DNA of 64,000 nt from Mycoplasmopsis fermentans PG18. GTDB lineage: Bacteria; Bacillota_I; Bacilli_A; Mycoplasmatales; Metamycoplasmataceae. Position numbers and translations under genes: made by a program. The notes beneath the pieces were generated by a model, which ran no database searches, was not told the DNA's origin, and saw only the letters and a program-made list of their open reading frames with translations. Of this stretch, positions 42,367-53,707 are shown piece by piece (the first letter of the stretch is position 1; the number at the start of each line of letters is the position of its first letter). The stretch lies in the NCBI RefSeq assembly GCF_000209735.1, contig NC_021002.1:709032-773031 (forward strand), read 5' to 3'.

Positions 42367-43146
42367 ATGAGTTGACAATTAATTGTTGGAGAACTAGTTG
42401 GTACTTTCTTATTAATACTGCTAGGTAACGGCGTTTGTGCAGCAAACAATTTTAAAAATATGCATAGTAAAGGTGCAGGTTGATTATTAATTGCAATAGG
42501 TTGAGGTTTAGCAATTTTTGTTGGTGCTTTAGCTGCTATTGGAATTGGTGGACTAGGTCACTTGAATCCTGCAGTAACATTATATTGATTAATTTCATTT
42601 GGAAAACACACAACAGGTGAGGCGTGAGGTAATGGTATTTTAATGATCATAATGCAATTTGTTGGTGCCTTACTTGCTCAAATTTTATTAAATGTAATGA
42701 ACTGAAAACACATTAAAGAAAATGATTTAACCCTTCTTAAAGCTTCAAGTGCCACAGGTGCTTCACATGAAAACGCTTGAGTACAAAATGTTCTTTATGA
42801 ATTTGTTGGCACAACTGTTTTAATTCTTATGATTTACTTAATAGAAAAATCAAAATTTACTATTTTAGACCCTCTACCTGTGGCATTAGTTATTATGTCT
42901 ATTGGTATGTCACTTGGTGGTGTAACAGGTTTTGCACTTAATCCTGCAAGAGACTGAAGTCCAAGACTTGTTTATCAAATGACAGTATTATTCTTCTTTA
43001 AAGACGGAATAAAAGATGAAAAAACAGGAGAAGTAGTTAAAGCTCCTTCAGCAAATTGAGTATATGGTTCAATTGTTCCTGGTGCTACACCTTTTGCAGC
43101 AGGTTTACTAGTTGGCATTATTCCTTTAGTTGAAACATTTATGTAA
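42367..43146 (+). CDS. glpF: Glycerol uptake facilitator / aquaporin family channel
   Basis: 259 residues, six helices and two half-helices. The two pore motifs are HLNPAVTLYW and ALNPARDWSPRL. The Asp after the second NPAR is typical of glycerol facilitators rather than water channels. It lets glycerol diffuse in for phospholipid and glycolytic use. GGAG lies seven bases before ATG 42367. It is a single-gene transcript and no glpK or glpO is beside it. Confidence 0.94.
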
Positions 43147-43149
43147 TCA

Positions 43150-43183
43150 AAATTAAAAAAGCGGTCTTTTCCGCTTTTTTTAA
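43150..43183. terminator. Bidirectional terminator between glpF and tyrS
   Basis: AAAAAAGCGG pairs with CCGCTTTTTT around TCTTTT. It serves both convergent genes. Confidence 0.88.
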
Positions 43184-43187
43184 TCAA

Positions 43188-44423
43188 CTAAATAGTTTTT
43201 AATAGTATAGTTTGTTTCTTTCCTTTTCTAAAGAATGCATACTTTTTAGAAAAGTTTTTTGGTTTATAAACTGAGTTTTCTTCAACTATATCTTCATCTA
43301 TTTTTAAAGCTTTAGTTGCCATAAATTCTCTAGCTTCACGTTTTGAAGCAATAAAACCTTTTTCAATTAAAGTTTCAATAATATTTTGATTTTGCTTAAT
43401 TTCAACTACTGGTAAATATTGCTCAATTGATTTAAGATCTTTTAAATTTAGTTTGCTTGTATCAAAATTTTTGTTAAACAAAACTTCTGTAATTTGAATA
43501 GCTGAATCTAATTCATCTTGACCAAAAATATCTCTAACTACTTCACTAGCTACTACTCTTTGAGCTACATGTTTAAACGGTGCTTGATTATGTTCTTCCA
43601 TAATTTTTGCTATTTTTTTATTATCTAAAAATGTTAATCAATTTAAAAATGTTTCAACTTTGCTATCTGGTTGATTTAATAAGTATTGATACATTTCATA
43701 TGGTGAAGCCATAGTTTTATCTAATCAAAGTTTGCCACCACCTGTTGATTTACCAATTTTATTTCCATTTTCATCAGTTAATAAGTCTGCAGTAACTACA
43801 ACAGCTTTATGATCATCACCCTCAACTTTAGAAATCATTTCAAGACCTGTAGTTAAATTACCTCATTGATCTGAACCACCAACTTGAATCATTATATTGT
43901 AATTTTTATAAAGTTGCAAGAAGTCTCAACCTTGTAAAACTTGATATGAAAATTCAGTAAATGACAAACCTCTTTCAATTCTTTTTTGAACTGAATCCTT
44001 AGTCATCATATATGAAACATTAACAAGTTTCCCGGCATCTCTTAAGAATTCAAGCACATTCATTTTTTCATAAAATTGAATGTTGTCAATTACTTCTAAG
44101 CCTTGAGCTTCTAATTGTTTTCTAATTTTACTTTTATTTAATTTCAAAGTTTTATTATCTAAAAGAACTCTTTCACTATCTTTAAATGAAGGGTCGCCAA
44201 TCATTCCTGTCGCCCCTCCAATAAGTCCATAAACTTTAAAACCATATTGCTTAAATCTTTTTAAAACTGAAATTAAAACATAGTTTCCTAAATGCAAACT
44301 TTGCGCAGTTGGATCAAAACCACAATATACAGCAACTTTCTTAGGATCAAGTTTTTTAAACTTATCTTCATTACTAATTTGCTTTAATATTCCTCTTAAT
44401 TTTAAATCTTCTAATATTGTCAT
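43188..44423 (-). CDS. tyrS: Tyrosyl-tRNA synthetase
   Basis: 411 residues, normal length. The class I motifs are YCGFDPTAQSLHLGNYV (HIGH-like HLGN) and ENGNKIGKSTGGG (KMSKS-like KIGKS). Other TyrRS blocks are GGATGMIGDPS, FSYQVLQGWDFL and IQVGGSDQWGNL. The C-terminal S4-like RNA-binding domain starts at about residue 345 (IETLIEKGFIASKREAREFM). GGAG precedes ATG 44423. The gene is 8 bases after ytpR and shares its transcript. Confidence 0.97.
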
Positions 44424-44431
44424 GATTACTC

Positions 44432-45070
44432 CTATTTGCTTATTAATTCTGGCAATAATTCTTGTATTTCTTTGCCTAAATATTTTTGTTTTTCTTCTTC
44501 TAAAACATTATTGAAAAAGCCTTCTTCAAATTCTTTATAGCTTTTTGCTTCTAAATCTAAAGATTCTGCTGAGCAAAGCATTCCATCACTTTCTACATTC
44601 ATAATTTTACCATCTAAAATTTCTAATCCATTAGCTGTAATTGATCCTGGTAAACAGAATGTAAAATATTTATTTTCAAGTGTATATGTTGTGTTAGTTA
44701 TTATTTGTTTTACTTCATTTCCAAAATCTATTTTTAATACAAATAATCTATCGCTTTTTGGGTGTTTTTTTCTTTCTACAATTTTACCAATTCTAAAGTA
44801 TTTAATTGATTTTAGTAAATATTTTTTGTTATATTTGTGCAATTTATTGACTAGTTTTTTAGTTTCATTTTCATTTAAAAAACCAAATATTTTTTCATCT
44901 CTTTTTTTACTTTTTGCATTCAGTAAATTAACCGAATTTACATTAAAATTTTCATCTCTAAAAACAACCATATCTTCATAAATATCCATAGTTTTTTTGT
45001 TTATTGTTGTATCAAAATATATGATTTTTGTGTTCTTAAATTTTGAATTTAAATTAAAAAATATACCCAT
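44432..45070 (-). CDS. ytpR: YtpR-type tRNA-binding domain protein
   Basis: About 212 residues. The N-terminal half is lineage specific. The C-terminal half is an EMAP/PheT-N OB fold: YFRIGKIVERKKHPKSDRLF, KQIITNTTYTLENKYFTFCL and KIMNVESDGMLCSAESL. Such proteins bind tRNA or other structured RNA. Start ATG 45070 (MGIFFNLNSK) has no Shine-Dalgarno. The shared palindromic -10 region at 45081-45092 lies about 10 bases upstream, so the mRNA is nearly leaderless. Divergent from degV, upstream of tyrS. Confidence 0.85.
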   Translation of the reverse strand: MGIFFNLNSKFKNTKIIYFDTTINKKTMDIYEDMVVFRDENFNVNSVNLLNAKSKKRDEKIFGFLNENETKKLVNKLHKYNKKYLLKSIKYFRIGKIVERKKHPKSDRLFVLKIDFGNEVKQIITNTTYTLENKYFTFCLPGSITANGLEILDGKIMNVESDGMLCSAESLDLEAKSYKEFEEGFFNNVLEEEKQKYLGKEIQELLPELISK

Positions 45071-45080
45071 AATATTTTTA

Positions 45081-45092
45081 TTATATAATATA
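45081..45092. promoter_or_regulatory. Shared divergent -10 region of ytpR and degV
   Basis: TTATATAATATA contains TATAAT on the plus strand (45084-45089), seven bases before the degV ATG, and TATAAT on the minus strand, about ten bases before the ytpR ATG. The two promoters overlap, so initiation on one strand may exclude the other. Confidence 0.6.
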
Positions 45093-45096
45093 AAAT

Positions 45097-45999
45097 ATGA
45101 AATATGCAATAATTGTCGACTCATCATGTGCTTTAACAAAAAAACAAGCTGAAGCACTAGGATGATTTTATACCCCTCTACATATAAATATCGATGAGAA
45201 GGAATTTGAAGATGGTGTTGATATCAACACCTCTAATTTGTTTAACTTTTACACTAAAAAAGCTAAAGTAAAAACATCGGCTATCAATATAGCTAAAACT
45301 ACAGAATTATTTGAAAAATTGTCAAAAGAGTATGACAAAATTATTTTCTATCCAATCTCTCATCATTTGTCAAGTACTTATCAAACTTCAAAAACAATGG
45401 AAGAAGAGTTTCCAAAATTAAGAACAATTAAATCGGTTCAAATTGTTCAATTAATTGTTTTAGATTTAATTTGATTCGAACAACAAATGGCTAAAGATCC
45501 TTCAAAAATGGATGAATATCTTAAATACATTGAAGACGGGGGGTTCCACAAATCAATTACCCTTATACCTAAATACAATGATTATTTAGTTAAAGGTGGA
45601 AGACTGCATCCTGCTGCCGCAGCCATAGCAAAATTATTTAAAATTGTTCCTTTAATTGCTGTTGATGGTGGTCAACTTAAAAAAGAAGGCGTCGGTCATG
45701 TTTTTTCAAAAACCACTATTAAAAATATAGTATCTAAAGCTAAAAACTTCAAAATCAATGACAAGAAAAATGTACTTCTTACTGCTTATATACACACAGG
45801 TGCTTCAGAAGAAGAACAAAAAACTTTTATTGAAGAATTCAAAAAACAATACCACCAAGACCCTTGAGTTAACTGACTTGCTCCTGTTGTTGCAATTCAC
45901 ACAGGTCCTGAAGCTTTTTCAAATGTTGCTGTTGAATGCCCGAAAGAAACAAAGCAAATATTCTGAGAAAAAATGGACAAAATTAAAGATTTATTATAA
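45097..45999 (+). CDS. degV: DegV family fatty-acid-binding protein
   Basis: 300 residues. Typical features are the N terminus KYAIIVDSSCALTKKQAEAL, the lid block KVKTSAINIAKTTELFEKL, ISHHLSSTYQTS (the lipid head-group Ser), YLVKGGRLHPAAAAIA (KGGR motif) and AIHTGPEAF near the end. DegV/FakB proteins hold a fatty acid for phosphorylation by FakA, feeding phospholipid synthesis from host lipids. The mRNA is probably leaderless (TATAAT seven bases before ATG). Confidence 0.92.
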
Positions 46000-46031
46000 T
46001 GCTTAAATTTCACGATTTAAGTTTTATTTTT
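46000..46031 (+). terminator. Terminator of degV
   Basis: CTTAAAT pairs with ATTTAAG around TTCACG (46002-46021) and is followed by TTTTATTTTT. Confidence 0.75.
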
Positions 46032-46082
46032 CCATTTTTGCAGTAAATTTTGCTTTTTTACTTTTAAAAGTATAATTCTTGC

Positions 46083-46574
46083 ATGAAAAACAAATCATTA
46101 TATTGAGACGGATATTTTATGGCTTTAGCTAAAGTATCTGCATTAAGATCTAAAGATCCTTCAACAAAGGTCGGTGCTTGCGTAGTTAATGAAAACAAAA
46201 GAATTATTGCTCTAGGTTACAATGGAATGCCAAAAGGCATAGATGACGAATTCCCTTGAGACCGTGAAGGTGAAAGTCCAAAAGAAACTAAATATGCTTA
46301 TGTTGTTCATGCCGAAATGAATGCAATTCTAAATACAAACAATAATCTTCAAGGTTGCACAATCTTCACTTCTTTATATCCATGCTCAAGTTGTGCTAAG
46401 ACCATAGCTCAATCAGGCATTAGTGAAGTAGTTTATGAAGATGACAAATATCATGACACTGAAGACGCAGAAATAGCAAGGCACATTTTAAATGCAAGCA
46501 ATATTAAAACAAGAAAAATTGAAATAGATACAAATGTTGAAGTTCAAGTGGGTAAAAACAAATACAAAAATTAA
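46083..46574 (+). CDS. dCMP deaminase / ComEB-like cytidine deaminase
   Basis: 163 residues. The zinc site is clear: VVHAEMNAI (His and catalytic Glu) and LYPCSSCAKTIAQSGI (PC..C). The N-terminal block FMALAKVSALRSKDPSTKVG is characteristic of the deoxycytidylate deaminase branch. It makes dUMP for thymidylate synthesis. TATAAT at 46071-46076 lies six bases before ATG 46083, so the message is leaderless. A terminator follows at 46580. Confidence 0.92.
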
Positions 46575-46577
46575 CAC

Positions 46578-46608
46578 ATTAAGAGCTTATTTATTGGCTC
46601 TTTTTGTT
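46578..46608 (+). terminator. Terminator of the dCMP deaminase gene
   Basis: AAGAGC pairs with GCTCTT around TTATTTATTG, followed by TTTTG. Confidence 0.75.
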
Positions 46609-46639
46609 TTGAATTAATTTTTAATTTAACTAATAATAA

Positions 46640-47290
46640 AATTATTAAAATAGCAAGTCAAATCAAAATAATACTTTATCTAGCTGATAACAAAGCAATC
46701 AAAGATAAATATGTAAATGAAGTAGCAATAGAAAAATTAAATTTAAACTTGATAATAATCCTTATCTAGATAAATTTATAAATCATTCCTAATTCATATG
46801 CTATGTCAAACAAGTTATACACAAAGCGTCCAATATTATGAAAAAGCAAATTTTGTTTATATTGTTTTTTCTCTTAAATATGTTTATAGTGATGGCGAAA
46901 AAGTATCATTAAAAAATATGACTATTAAAAAATACAAAAAAATCACAAATTATAAAAAAGAACAATTCATTAAAGATAACTTAGAATTGGCAGTTTCGGA
47001 GAAATTTTAAAAGATTATTTTCAAGGTTTTAAATTGGAAACAATGATAGTACAAATGTTATTGTAAAAATTAATTAGTATTTTTGAGGTATCAATTCTCA
47101 CTCTAATTTTAGATCAAGTCATGAAATTTACAAAAGTATACAATGGTGGTTTTAAAAAAACACCAAAGATAAATTACCTGACTATTACACAGATGATCAA
47201 ATCAAAGAAAAACTAAATGAATTAAATAGTAAACTTAAATTTGAAGTTAAAAATTTCAATTTTGAAAAGACTATGTTGAAAAATTAACTA
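46640..47290 (+). pseudogene. Lipoprotein debris, first block
   Basis: Short protein-like pieces lie in shifting frames: VYSDGEKVSLKNMTIKKYKK in the piece 46798-47010, then FQGFKLENNDSTNVIVKIN, then DYYTDDQIKEKLNELNSKLK ending near 47287. The pattern of charged strands ending in I.GF or IKKYK is that of the type-17-like lipoprotein at 47899, so it is probably the remains of a paralogue. No intact ORF. Confidence 0.55.
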
Positions 47291-47315
47291 CAGAATGTTA
47301 AAATTATTTTGCCTT

Positions 47316-47358
47316 ATGATTTTAACTAAAATACTATAAAACAGTCGATTTGGAAATT
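47316..47358 (+). repeat. Dispersed recombinase-site-like motif, copy G
   Basis: GATTTTAACTAAAAT leads to the core ACTATAAAACAG at 47333-47344 and the right arm TCGATTTGG. It separates the two blocks of lipoprotein debris. Confidence 0.75.
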
Positions 47359-47359
47359 A

Positions 47360-47790
47360 AAAATGATTTACAAAGATTCTGTTGAGAATTACTTTACAAT
47401 ATATCTGGTGGCACCAAAATAAAAAAATAAATACTAAAACTTATAAACATTTAGGCAAATTTCAAAAGTCAAATGAAGACATAGAAAGATCTTTAGAAAA
47501 CTAAAAATTTGATTATGAATCTAAATTTAAAAATAATAATTAGCTTCTTTAGAAATTAGTAATGCTATAACATTTGACAAAGGAAAAATTGATGGCATTA
47601 TTAAAATTTTAAATAATAGTTTAAATACTACTAAGTGCTTTTAAATTCACAAAACAAAGAAAAAAATGAATTACAAATGCACAAATTTGTAATTATTAAA
47701 TATAGACTAGAAACTCAAAATGGAAAAATTTATAGTTCTCAAAAAACAAATAAAACGCTTTGATAATCTGAATATTCACCTTAATAAAAA
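47360..47790 (+). pseudogene. Lipoprotein debris, second block
   Basis: Fragments such as KHLGKFQKSNEDIERSLEN and KYRLETQNGKIYSSQKTNKT (about 47700-47770) occur in different frames with many stops. They again look like a surface lipoprotein of the type found intact just downstream. The start and end of the original gene are lost. Confidence 0.5.
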
Positions 47791-47833
47791 TAGTTTTTTA
47801 TTTGTTAATCTATTTTTATAGAAAAATAGAAAA

Positions 47834-47864
47834 TTTGCATTTTTAGTCAATTTTGTATAATTAA
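47834..47864 (+). promoter_or_regulatory. Promoter of the large lipoprotein gene
   Basis: TTGCAT (near 47836) and TATAAT (near 47857) are spaced by 15-16 bases. An AAAGGAAA ribosome binding site and ATG 47899 follow. Confidence 0.55.
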
Positions 47865-47898
47865 AGGGCTGACAAAATAAAAAAACGAAAGGAAAAAT

Positions 47899-50697
47899 AT
47901 GAAAAAAATAAAGAAAATAAGTTTGGCTATTGTTCCTGCAATTGCAACAGTAACAACTTTACCGTTGACTACTATTTCATGTCATAAAGATCCTAAGGAA
48001 ACTCCAAAATCTCTTACTGAAACAGAACTAAATAGTTTATTAGAAAAAATCAAAGTAACTTTATTAGATAAAAATTTAACTGCTGATGAAGTTATAGCTA
48101 AAGGCAAAGACATTTTTAAATTTACAGATGTAGATACTAAAGTTAATTTTAAAATTGTATCAATTAAAAAAGGTGCAAATAAAGGTGAAGTTGAATTAAC
48201 ACTTAAAGTTGTTGATAAAAAAGATTCAAATAAATTCTCTAAAGAAAAAACATTTGAAATAAAAACTTTATTAACACCTGATATGGTATTGAATCAAATT
48301 AAAGCTGAATATCCAGATCACTTAAATGTGTTTGTTACAGATGCTAATATAAATAAAATTGTTTACTCTAATTTTGACCAAAACACCTTTGAAATAGTTG
48401 AATCTAAACTTTTGAGTAAATTTTATTCAACATTAAAATTTGAATTTAAAATTAAAAACAAAATTAGAAATGAAGTTTCTACAAATAAAAGAACTATACA
48501 AATTGATGGTTTTAAATTAACAGACAAATATTTAAATTATCAACTCGGAAATATTGAAATTTATTCAGATGGATCTAAAACTTTAAAAGAAACAAAAACT
48601 GAACTTTTAAATCCAAATACAACAACATACAAAACAATATTTATTAATAACTTACCATCAACAGTAAAAATTGTTTTTGAATCTGTTGAAGTATATAAAG
48701 AAAATGCTGATCAGTTAGAAATTAAATTTCATCTTACAAATATTCACAATGAAAACAATAAATCTAATACTAGAACTGAATACATATATCACAAAAGTGA
48801 TCATTATGATGCTTTAGTTCAAGAATTTGAAAAAGCTAAATTATCATATGAAGGCGGTACTAACAAAGTAAATGCTTTTGATATTTTTGAAAGCAAAATT
48901 AAAATAGAAGGACTTAAAACACCATCAGATTTTTCAGATTTTGTTTTTAAATTCACAAATTCTAGCCCTAGCTCTACTGAATACAAAAGTGGTAAAAGAA
49001 AAATTGATTTTAGTTTTGTTTATAAAGGAAACAAATTCTTCAGAAGTGAACAAGAACTTCAAGTAAGACCAACAACGAATGAAATAATTACATCATTAAA
49101 AAAACTTAATAAAATTAAACTTGTTGAAACAACTGAAGCTTTAAATAAATTAGAAAGCTTAGTTGATGGTACAACTTTAGATGCATTTAACAATTCTATT
49201 TCAATAGATGGGGTTGAATTATTTAGTTACAATTTTACTGCATATCTATTTTCTGAAGATAATGATACTTCAGCTAAAAAAGTATTACTAAATAAAGATA
49301 ATGAAAACTATTATTTAAGTTTCTACTTAGGTGGAAAAGTATATGGCAAATATGTAAGACACTATGAAGAAAGTAGCACTACTATAGCTAAAATCCAAAC
49401 ACCTGCTGAATTGACAGCAATGGTAAATTCAAAAATTAATGAATTTGATTATAAAAACAAAACAACAACAAAAGCTAAAAATGCCATTCAAGAAAACATT
49501 GTTAGCCCAGATTTTGGCTCAGGTTACAGCGTTAAAATTTCAGACTTCACAACTTTAAATGACAAAATTACATTTAATGTTCAATTAAGTAATTCTCAAC
49601 ATCCAGATGTTTTCTCTAATAAAGTTCCAATTACAATTTCAGGTTTCTACCGTAGCGAATTAGCAGAAGAAATCACTAACATGGAAGTTACAATTGCTGA
49701 TTCATTTAAAGCTAAAGAAGCTAAAGAATTCACAGATGTAAACAACATTACAATCACAGACAAAAGAACAAGTACTGCTTATGATTTTGCAACTAAAGGT
49801 GTTTCTCTTGAAACAACTATTGTTGAAGTTAAAAATTTAGAAGGTATTATTAAATTCAACTTAAAATTCACAAAAGAAACTGAAGTTATTAATAAAGAAT
49901 ACATCATTAATGATTTCAAAAAAGAAACTTTAACAGCTGAAAAAATTGTTAAGCTATTAAATATCCAATTAATTAAAGAAAATGTTCAATTAGACAAAAA
50001 ATACTTCTTGTCTTCATATATTACAAAAAATGAAGTATCTATTACAAACTTAGATGATCTCAAAAAAATAAATTCAACAGTTAATGTTGTTATTAATAAA
50101 ACAACACCTAATGTTGCTGAAGGTAAATTAGACATTGAATTAAACATTTCGTTTGATTCAAATTCAAATACTAAAACAATTTCAGTCAGTGGCTTTAACA
50201 AAAACGTTAAATCTTCAACTGAAAATATGATATTTAAAGACAAAATGAAGTTAATTGTTTACTTGGCAAAAAATAATATTTTGTTCAAACAAGTAGATCA
50301 AAACACAATTAATGAAATGAATGTTGCAGGTCCATTTGGCATGACAACATCTATTAAACAAGGCTTAACAAAATATGGTTTTAACCAAATGACAATGGAA
50401 AACAACTTCAATTTTGAATATGTATTTAACTTTGTTTCAGCTGATACTGAAACAGTTCAAGATGAAAAATTTGATACTTTAATTAGACATCATATTGTTG
50501 GTAATAAATATAATAAAGATCAACCGATGTCTCGCCACATAAAAGTTTTTAGAATAAATGGTAATACACAATTAGCTGCATCATTTAGAATTGTTGCTAG
50601 AGATCATGTTAAATTTGATTTAACTAAATTTGAATATAAAACATCAGTTGACGATGATGAATATAAAGTATTTACATGAATATTAGGTAACATTTAA
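47899..50697 (+). CDS. Large surface lipoprotein with type-17-like repeats
   Basis: 932 residues. The signal peptide ends VTTLPLTTISC, so Cys28 or so is lipidated. The mature part is a row of about eight diverged repeats of roughly 95-110 residues. Each ends in a strand with I.GF or a variant (RTIQIDGFKL, VPITISGFYRSE, EYIINDFKKE, TKTISVSGFNKN), the hallmark of the mycoplasma lipoprotein-associated type-17 repeat. Repeats also share VNFKIVSIKKG...G.VELTLKV-like segments. Function is unknown. Repeats of this kind occur in variable surface antigens. The gene follows two blocks of decayed relatives, pointing to local duplication and loss. Only one TGA Trp codon, near the end. Confidence 0.88.
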
Positions 50698-50713
50698 TTA
50701 ATTTATTATTATA

Positions 50714-50746
50714 TTAAGCGAGATTTTCTCGCTTTTTATTTTTTCT
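50714..50746 (+). terminator. Terminator of the large lipoprotein gene
   Basis: AAGCGAG (50716-50722) pairs with CTCGCTT (50728-50734), followed by TTTATTTTTT. Confidence 0.88.
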
Positions 50747-50776
50747 TTAATAACTATAAAACAAACATTTTAGTAT
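50747..50776 (+). repeat. Dispersed recombinase-site-like motif, copy H (diverged)
   Basis: AATAACTATAAAACAAACATTTTAG-like sequence with ACTATAAAACA at 50753-50763. The arms are poorly kept. It lies between convergent genes. Confidence 0.5.
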
Positions 50777-50834
50777 TTATTAAATGATTTAATATATATA
50801 AAAAAATAAAAGATATTAAATATCTATTATCTAA

Positions 50835-51056
50835 TTATTTTTCAAGTTTTTTAATCATAAAAACTTTATTATTTATCCACACAATGTCACCAATTTTAAC
50901 TTTTGCACTACGTCCATTTGGTGTTCTATTATTTATTAAAATTTTATTAGAAAGTAAATAACCTTTAGCTGATCCGCCTGTGTCAATAAGTCCTATTTTC
51001 TTTAATAATTGACCTAGTGTAATTACATCATCTTTTAAATAAATTTCATTATTCAT
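50835..51056 (-). CDS. rlbA: S4-domain RNA-binding protein (RlbA/YaaA type)
   Basis: 73 residues. It is a single S4 domain: ITLGQLLKKIGLIDTGGSAK, then ILINNRTPNGRSAKVKIGD. The Firmicute YaaA/RlbA protein has this size and stands beside dnaN in the same way. It probably binds rRNA during ribosome assembly. The ATG follows the dnaN stop by one base (TAA-T-ATG), so the two genes are coupled. Confidence 0.9.
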   Translation of the reverse strand: MNNEIYLKDDVITLGQLLKKIGLIDTGGSAKGYLLSNKILINNRTPNGRSAKVKIGDIVWINNKVFMIKKLEK

Positions 51057-51057
51057 A

Positions 51058-52164
51058 TTATCTTCTCATAGGAGTTACTAGTTGTTTAGATTCTTTATTT
51101 GAATCTGAAACTACTAAAATTTTTTGTACACTTTTATCAAATAGAATTAAAACGTCACCTTCAAACACACTTAAAGCATCTTTTAAGAAATGATAGTTAA
51201 TATCAAATTCAAAAGCTTTTCCTTCAAATTTAAAATTTTCTGTTTTTGCAATAGATGTTCCGATTTCATTCAATCTATTTAAAACAGTTATTTCATTTTT
51301 ATTAATTGTAAATTCTAATCTATTTTGTTTATCACTTGTTCCTAATCAAACTTTGTTAATTAAATCATTTATTTCTTCTTTTTTAATAAATATTTTATTT
51401 TCAATATCTATTGAAGCAAATAAACTTTCAACATCTGGGTAAGGCAAATCAACTATTCTTGAAGTGATAACTGTATTTTTATATTCAATTCCTATTTTTA
51501 TTCTATTAAAGAATAATGTTACTTTTTTAGATGCATCTGCAGGTATTAAATCTTTAACATCTTTATTGTTTACTGAAAATTCTTCATTATCTACTTGCGA
51601 ACTTTTAAGATCCATTGTGTAATATGCAAGTCTTGCTGCATCTGTAGCTGTTAGATTTAATTTATTATTTTTAAATTTAAAATTAATACATTTATATACT
51701 AATGAAGCGTCTTGACTAACAGCAAAAGCTGTGCATCTAATAGCTTTTTTAAATTCATTTGTATCGATTTCAATTTTTTTTAAATTAATATTTTCTTCTA
51801 TTTGTGGAAATGAATTGATTGGGTTTGTAGTTAATGAATAATTTGAATTGCCTTGTGATATTTCTAATGTTGTTGAATATTCTTGACTTAAAGTAATTGT
51901 TTCACTTAATTTTTTAATAATAGCTTTAAATATATTTGCTTGAATTAAAAATGTTCCTGTTTCTTCTACTTTAATATCCACATCTTCAACATCTAGTGAT
52001 TTAACTATACTTATAACTCCATTAGATGCTGAAAATGTTACTTTTTCATTATCTACTTTAATTAATATACATCTGAACCCATACAATGAATTAATAGGAT
52101 CTGTATACTTTGAAACAATTTCCAATGTTTCATCTAAAATTTGTTTTTTAATGTGTAATTTCAT
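51058..52164 (-). CDS. dnaN: DNA polymerase III beta subunit (sliding clamp)
   Basis: 368 residues, three similar clamp domains. Recognised pieces are SLYGFRCILIKVDNEKVTFS, GTFLIQANIFKAIIKKL, FKKAIRCTAFAVSQDASL, LTATDAARLAYYTMDL and the C-terminal end SKQLVTPMRR, the usual hydrophobic-pocket/MPMR-like tail. It tethers the replicase to DNA. AAGGAG precedes ATG 52164. It is downstream of dnaA with a DnaA box in the gap. Confidence 0.95.
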
Positions 52165-52204
52165 AATAACTCCTTATATAATATTAATAAGCATTGTTAT
52201 TTTG

Positions 52205-52213
52205 TGGATAACT
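52205..52213 (-). promoter_or_regulatory. DnaA box between dnaA and dnaN
   Basis: TGTGGATAA is the complement of the perfect DnaA box TTATCCACA. Together with the boxes upstream of dnaA it makes a two-part origin flanking dnaA likely. Confidence 0.8.
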
Positions 52214-52294
52214 TCTAAAAAGTTTATTTTTTATGTTTTTTTTGCTTATTTTTTAAATTTTTGATTAATTTTAATGTTTATATGTAGTTAATAA

Positions 52295-53707
52295 CTATTT
52301 TAATTTGTAGATATCATCACTAATCATTGATATGGTTCTTTTAATTGTTTTATCTGGCATATCACTTTCAGTTTCTATTTTTCTAATTGCATTAATAATA
52401 GTTGAGTGATCTCTATTACCAAATATATGACCAATTTGTTCTAATGGAACTTCCAGTTGTGTTCTTATAACATAAATAGCTATGTGTCTTGCTAGAACGA
52501 CATCTTTTTGTCTGCTTTTGCCTAAGATTTCTTTTTTAGGAATTTTGTAATATTTTGCTACATATTCTATTATTGAATCTGGTGTAATATTTTCTTTTGT
52601 TTGTTGCATGTCTTTTAATATTGAATTAACAACAGCAACAGTATATTTAGAATTAGTCCGGGCCATTTCCATTTTGTAGAATTTTAATCTTGTTATGGCT
52701 CCAATTAATGTTCGAATTGATGTTGAGTAATTTCTTGTAACGAAGTTTTTAGCTTCTTTTTCTCAAGCCTCTGGATTCATATCATTAATATCTAGCATGT
52801 AATCTAAAACTCTTAATAAATCACTTTGTTGTGGAATTTTAATTTCAAGTTGTAAACCCATATAAAGACGAGAAATTAATCTTTCATCAAACATCGCATT
52901 CAAGTTATTTATAGGCTTATCCGAACAAAATATGGTTGTTTTATTTGTGTTCAAACGATAGTCTAAAATATTATAAATTGTTTGAATTGTTGCTTTTTTA
53001 TTTCCGACTCCATAACTTTGAAAATCATCAAATATTAAGTAATCAGCATTATCAAATTCATCTTTTATTTTCTTTAATTTTGCTTGATCATTTTCTTGCA
53101 AATAGAATGATATATCTCTAGCATAAATGCTTGGATTAATGTATTTAACAACTTTGCCTTGCTCTTGTAATTTGTTACCAATTGCATGTAATAAGTGTGT
53201 TTTTCCTAGTCCACTTTTAGCATAAATAAAAATAGGATTATATTCTTTTCCACCTTTAACTAAATAGTTAGCTAATTTGATTGCATCTTTATTAAAATCA
53301 CTTTCAACATAGTTGTCAAATGTTAATTCTTTATTTAAATCAACGCCTAATTTCACTTCTTCTTCAATTGTTTTAGAAGAAATTGTTTTGTTGCTTGAGG
53401 CTTTTGTTAATTTAACAATAGGTTTAGGAATATGAACAAATTCATATGTGCATTCTCTTTCAAAAGTTTCTTCTAAAGCTTTTAAAATATTACCATCTAG
53501 CATTTTTATTAATATTTCTAAGCTTGGTTTTTGTAGTCATGTTTGAATTTTGACATGATTGTTCTGATCTATGCCTACAATTGTGAAGTTTGAAATGAAA
53601 TTTTTGAACAACATTTGGTCATTAACATCTGAACTTAAAGATTTTAAAAATGTTAATGTATTTGCTTTCATTGTGATACTATCTTTTATATTTTTATTCT
53701 CTGCCAT
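52295..53707 (-). CDS. dnaA: Chromosomal replication initiator DnaA
   Basis: 470 residues. Domain I is residues 1 to about 85. The AAA+ domain III has Walker A AKSGLGKTHLLHAIG, Walker B YLIFDDFQ and the arginine-finger region ERLISRLYMGLQ. Domain IV ends with LEQIGHIFGNRDHSTIINAI, the helix-turn-helix that binds DnaA boxes. It melts oriC and loads the replisome. ATG 53707 (MAENKN) has no Shine-Dalgarno, so the mRNA may be leaderless or nearly so. DnaA boxes just upstream suggest autoregulation. Confidence 0.97.
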
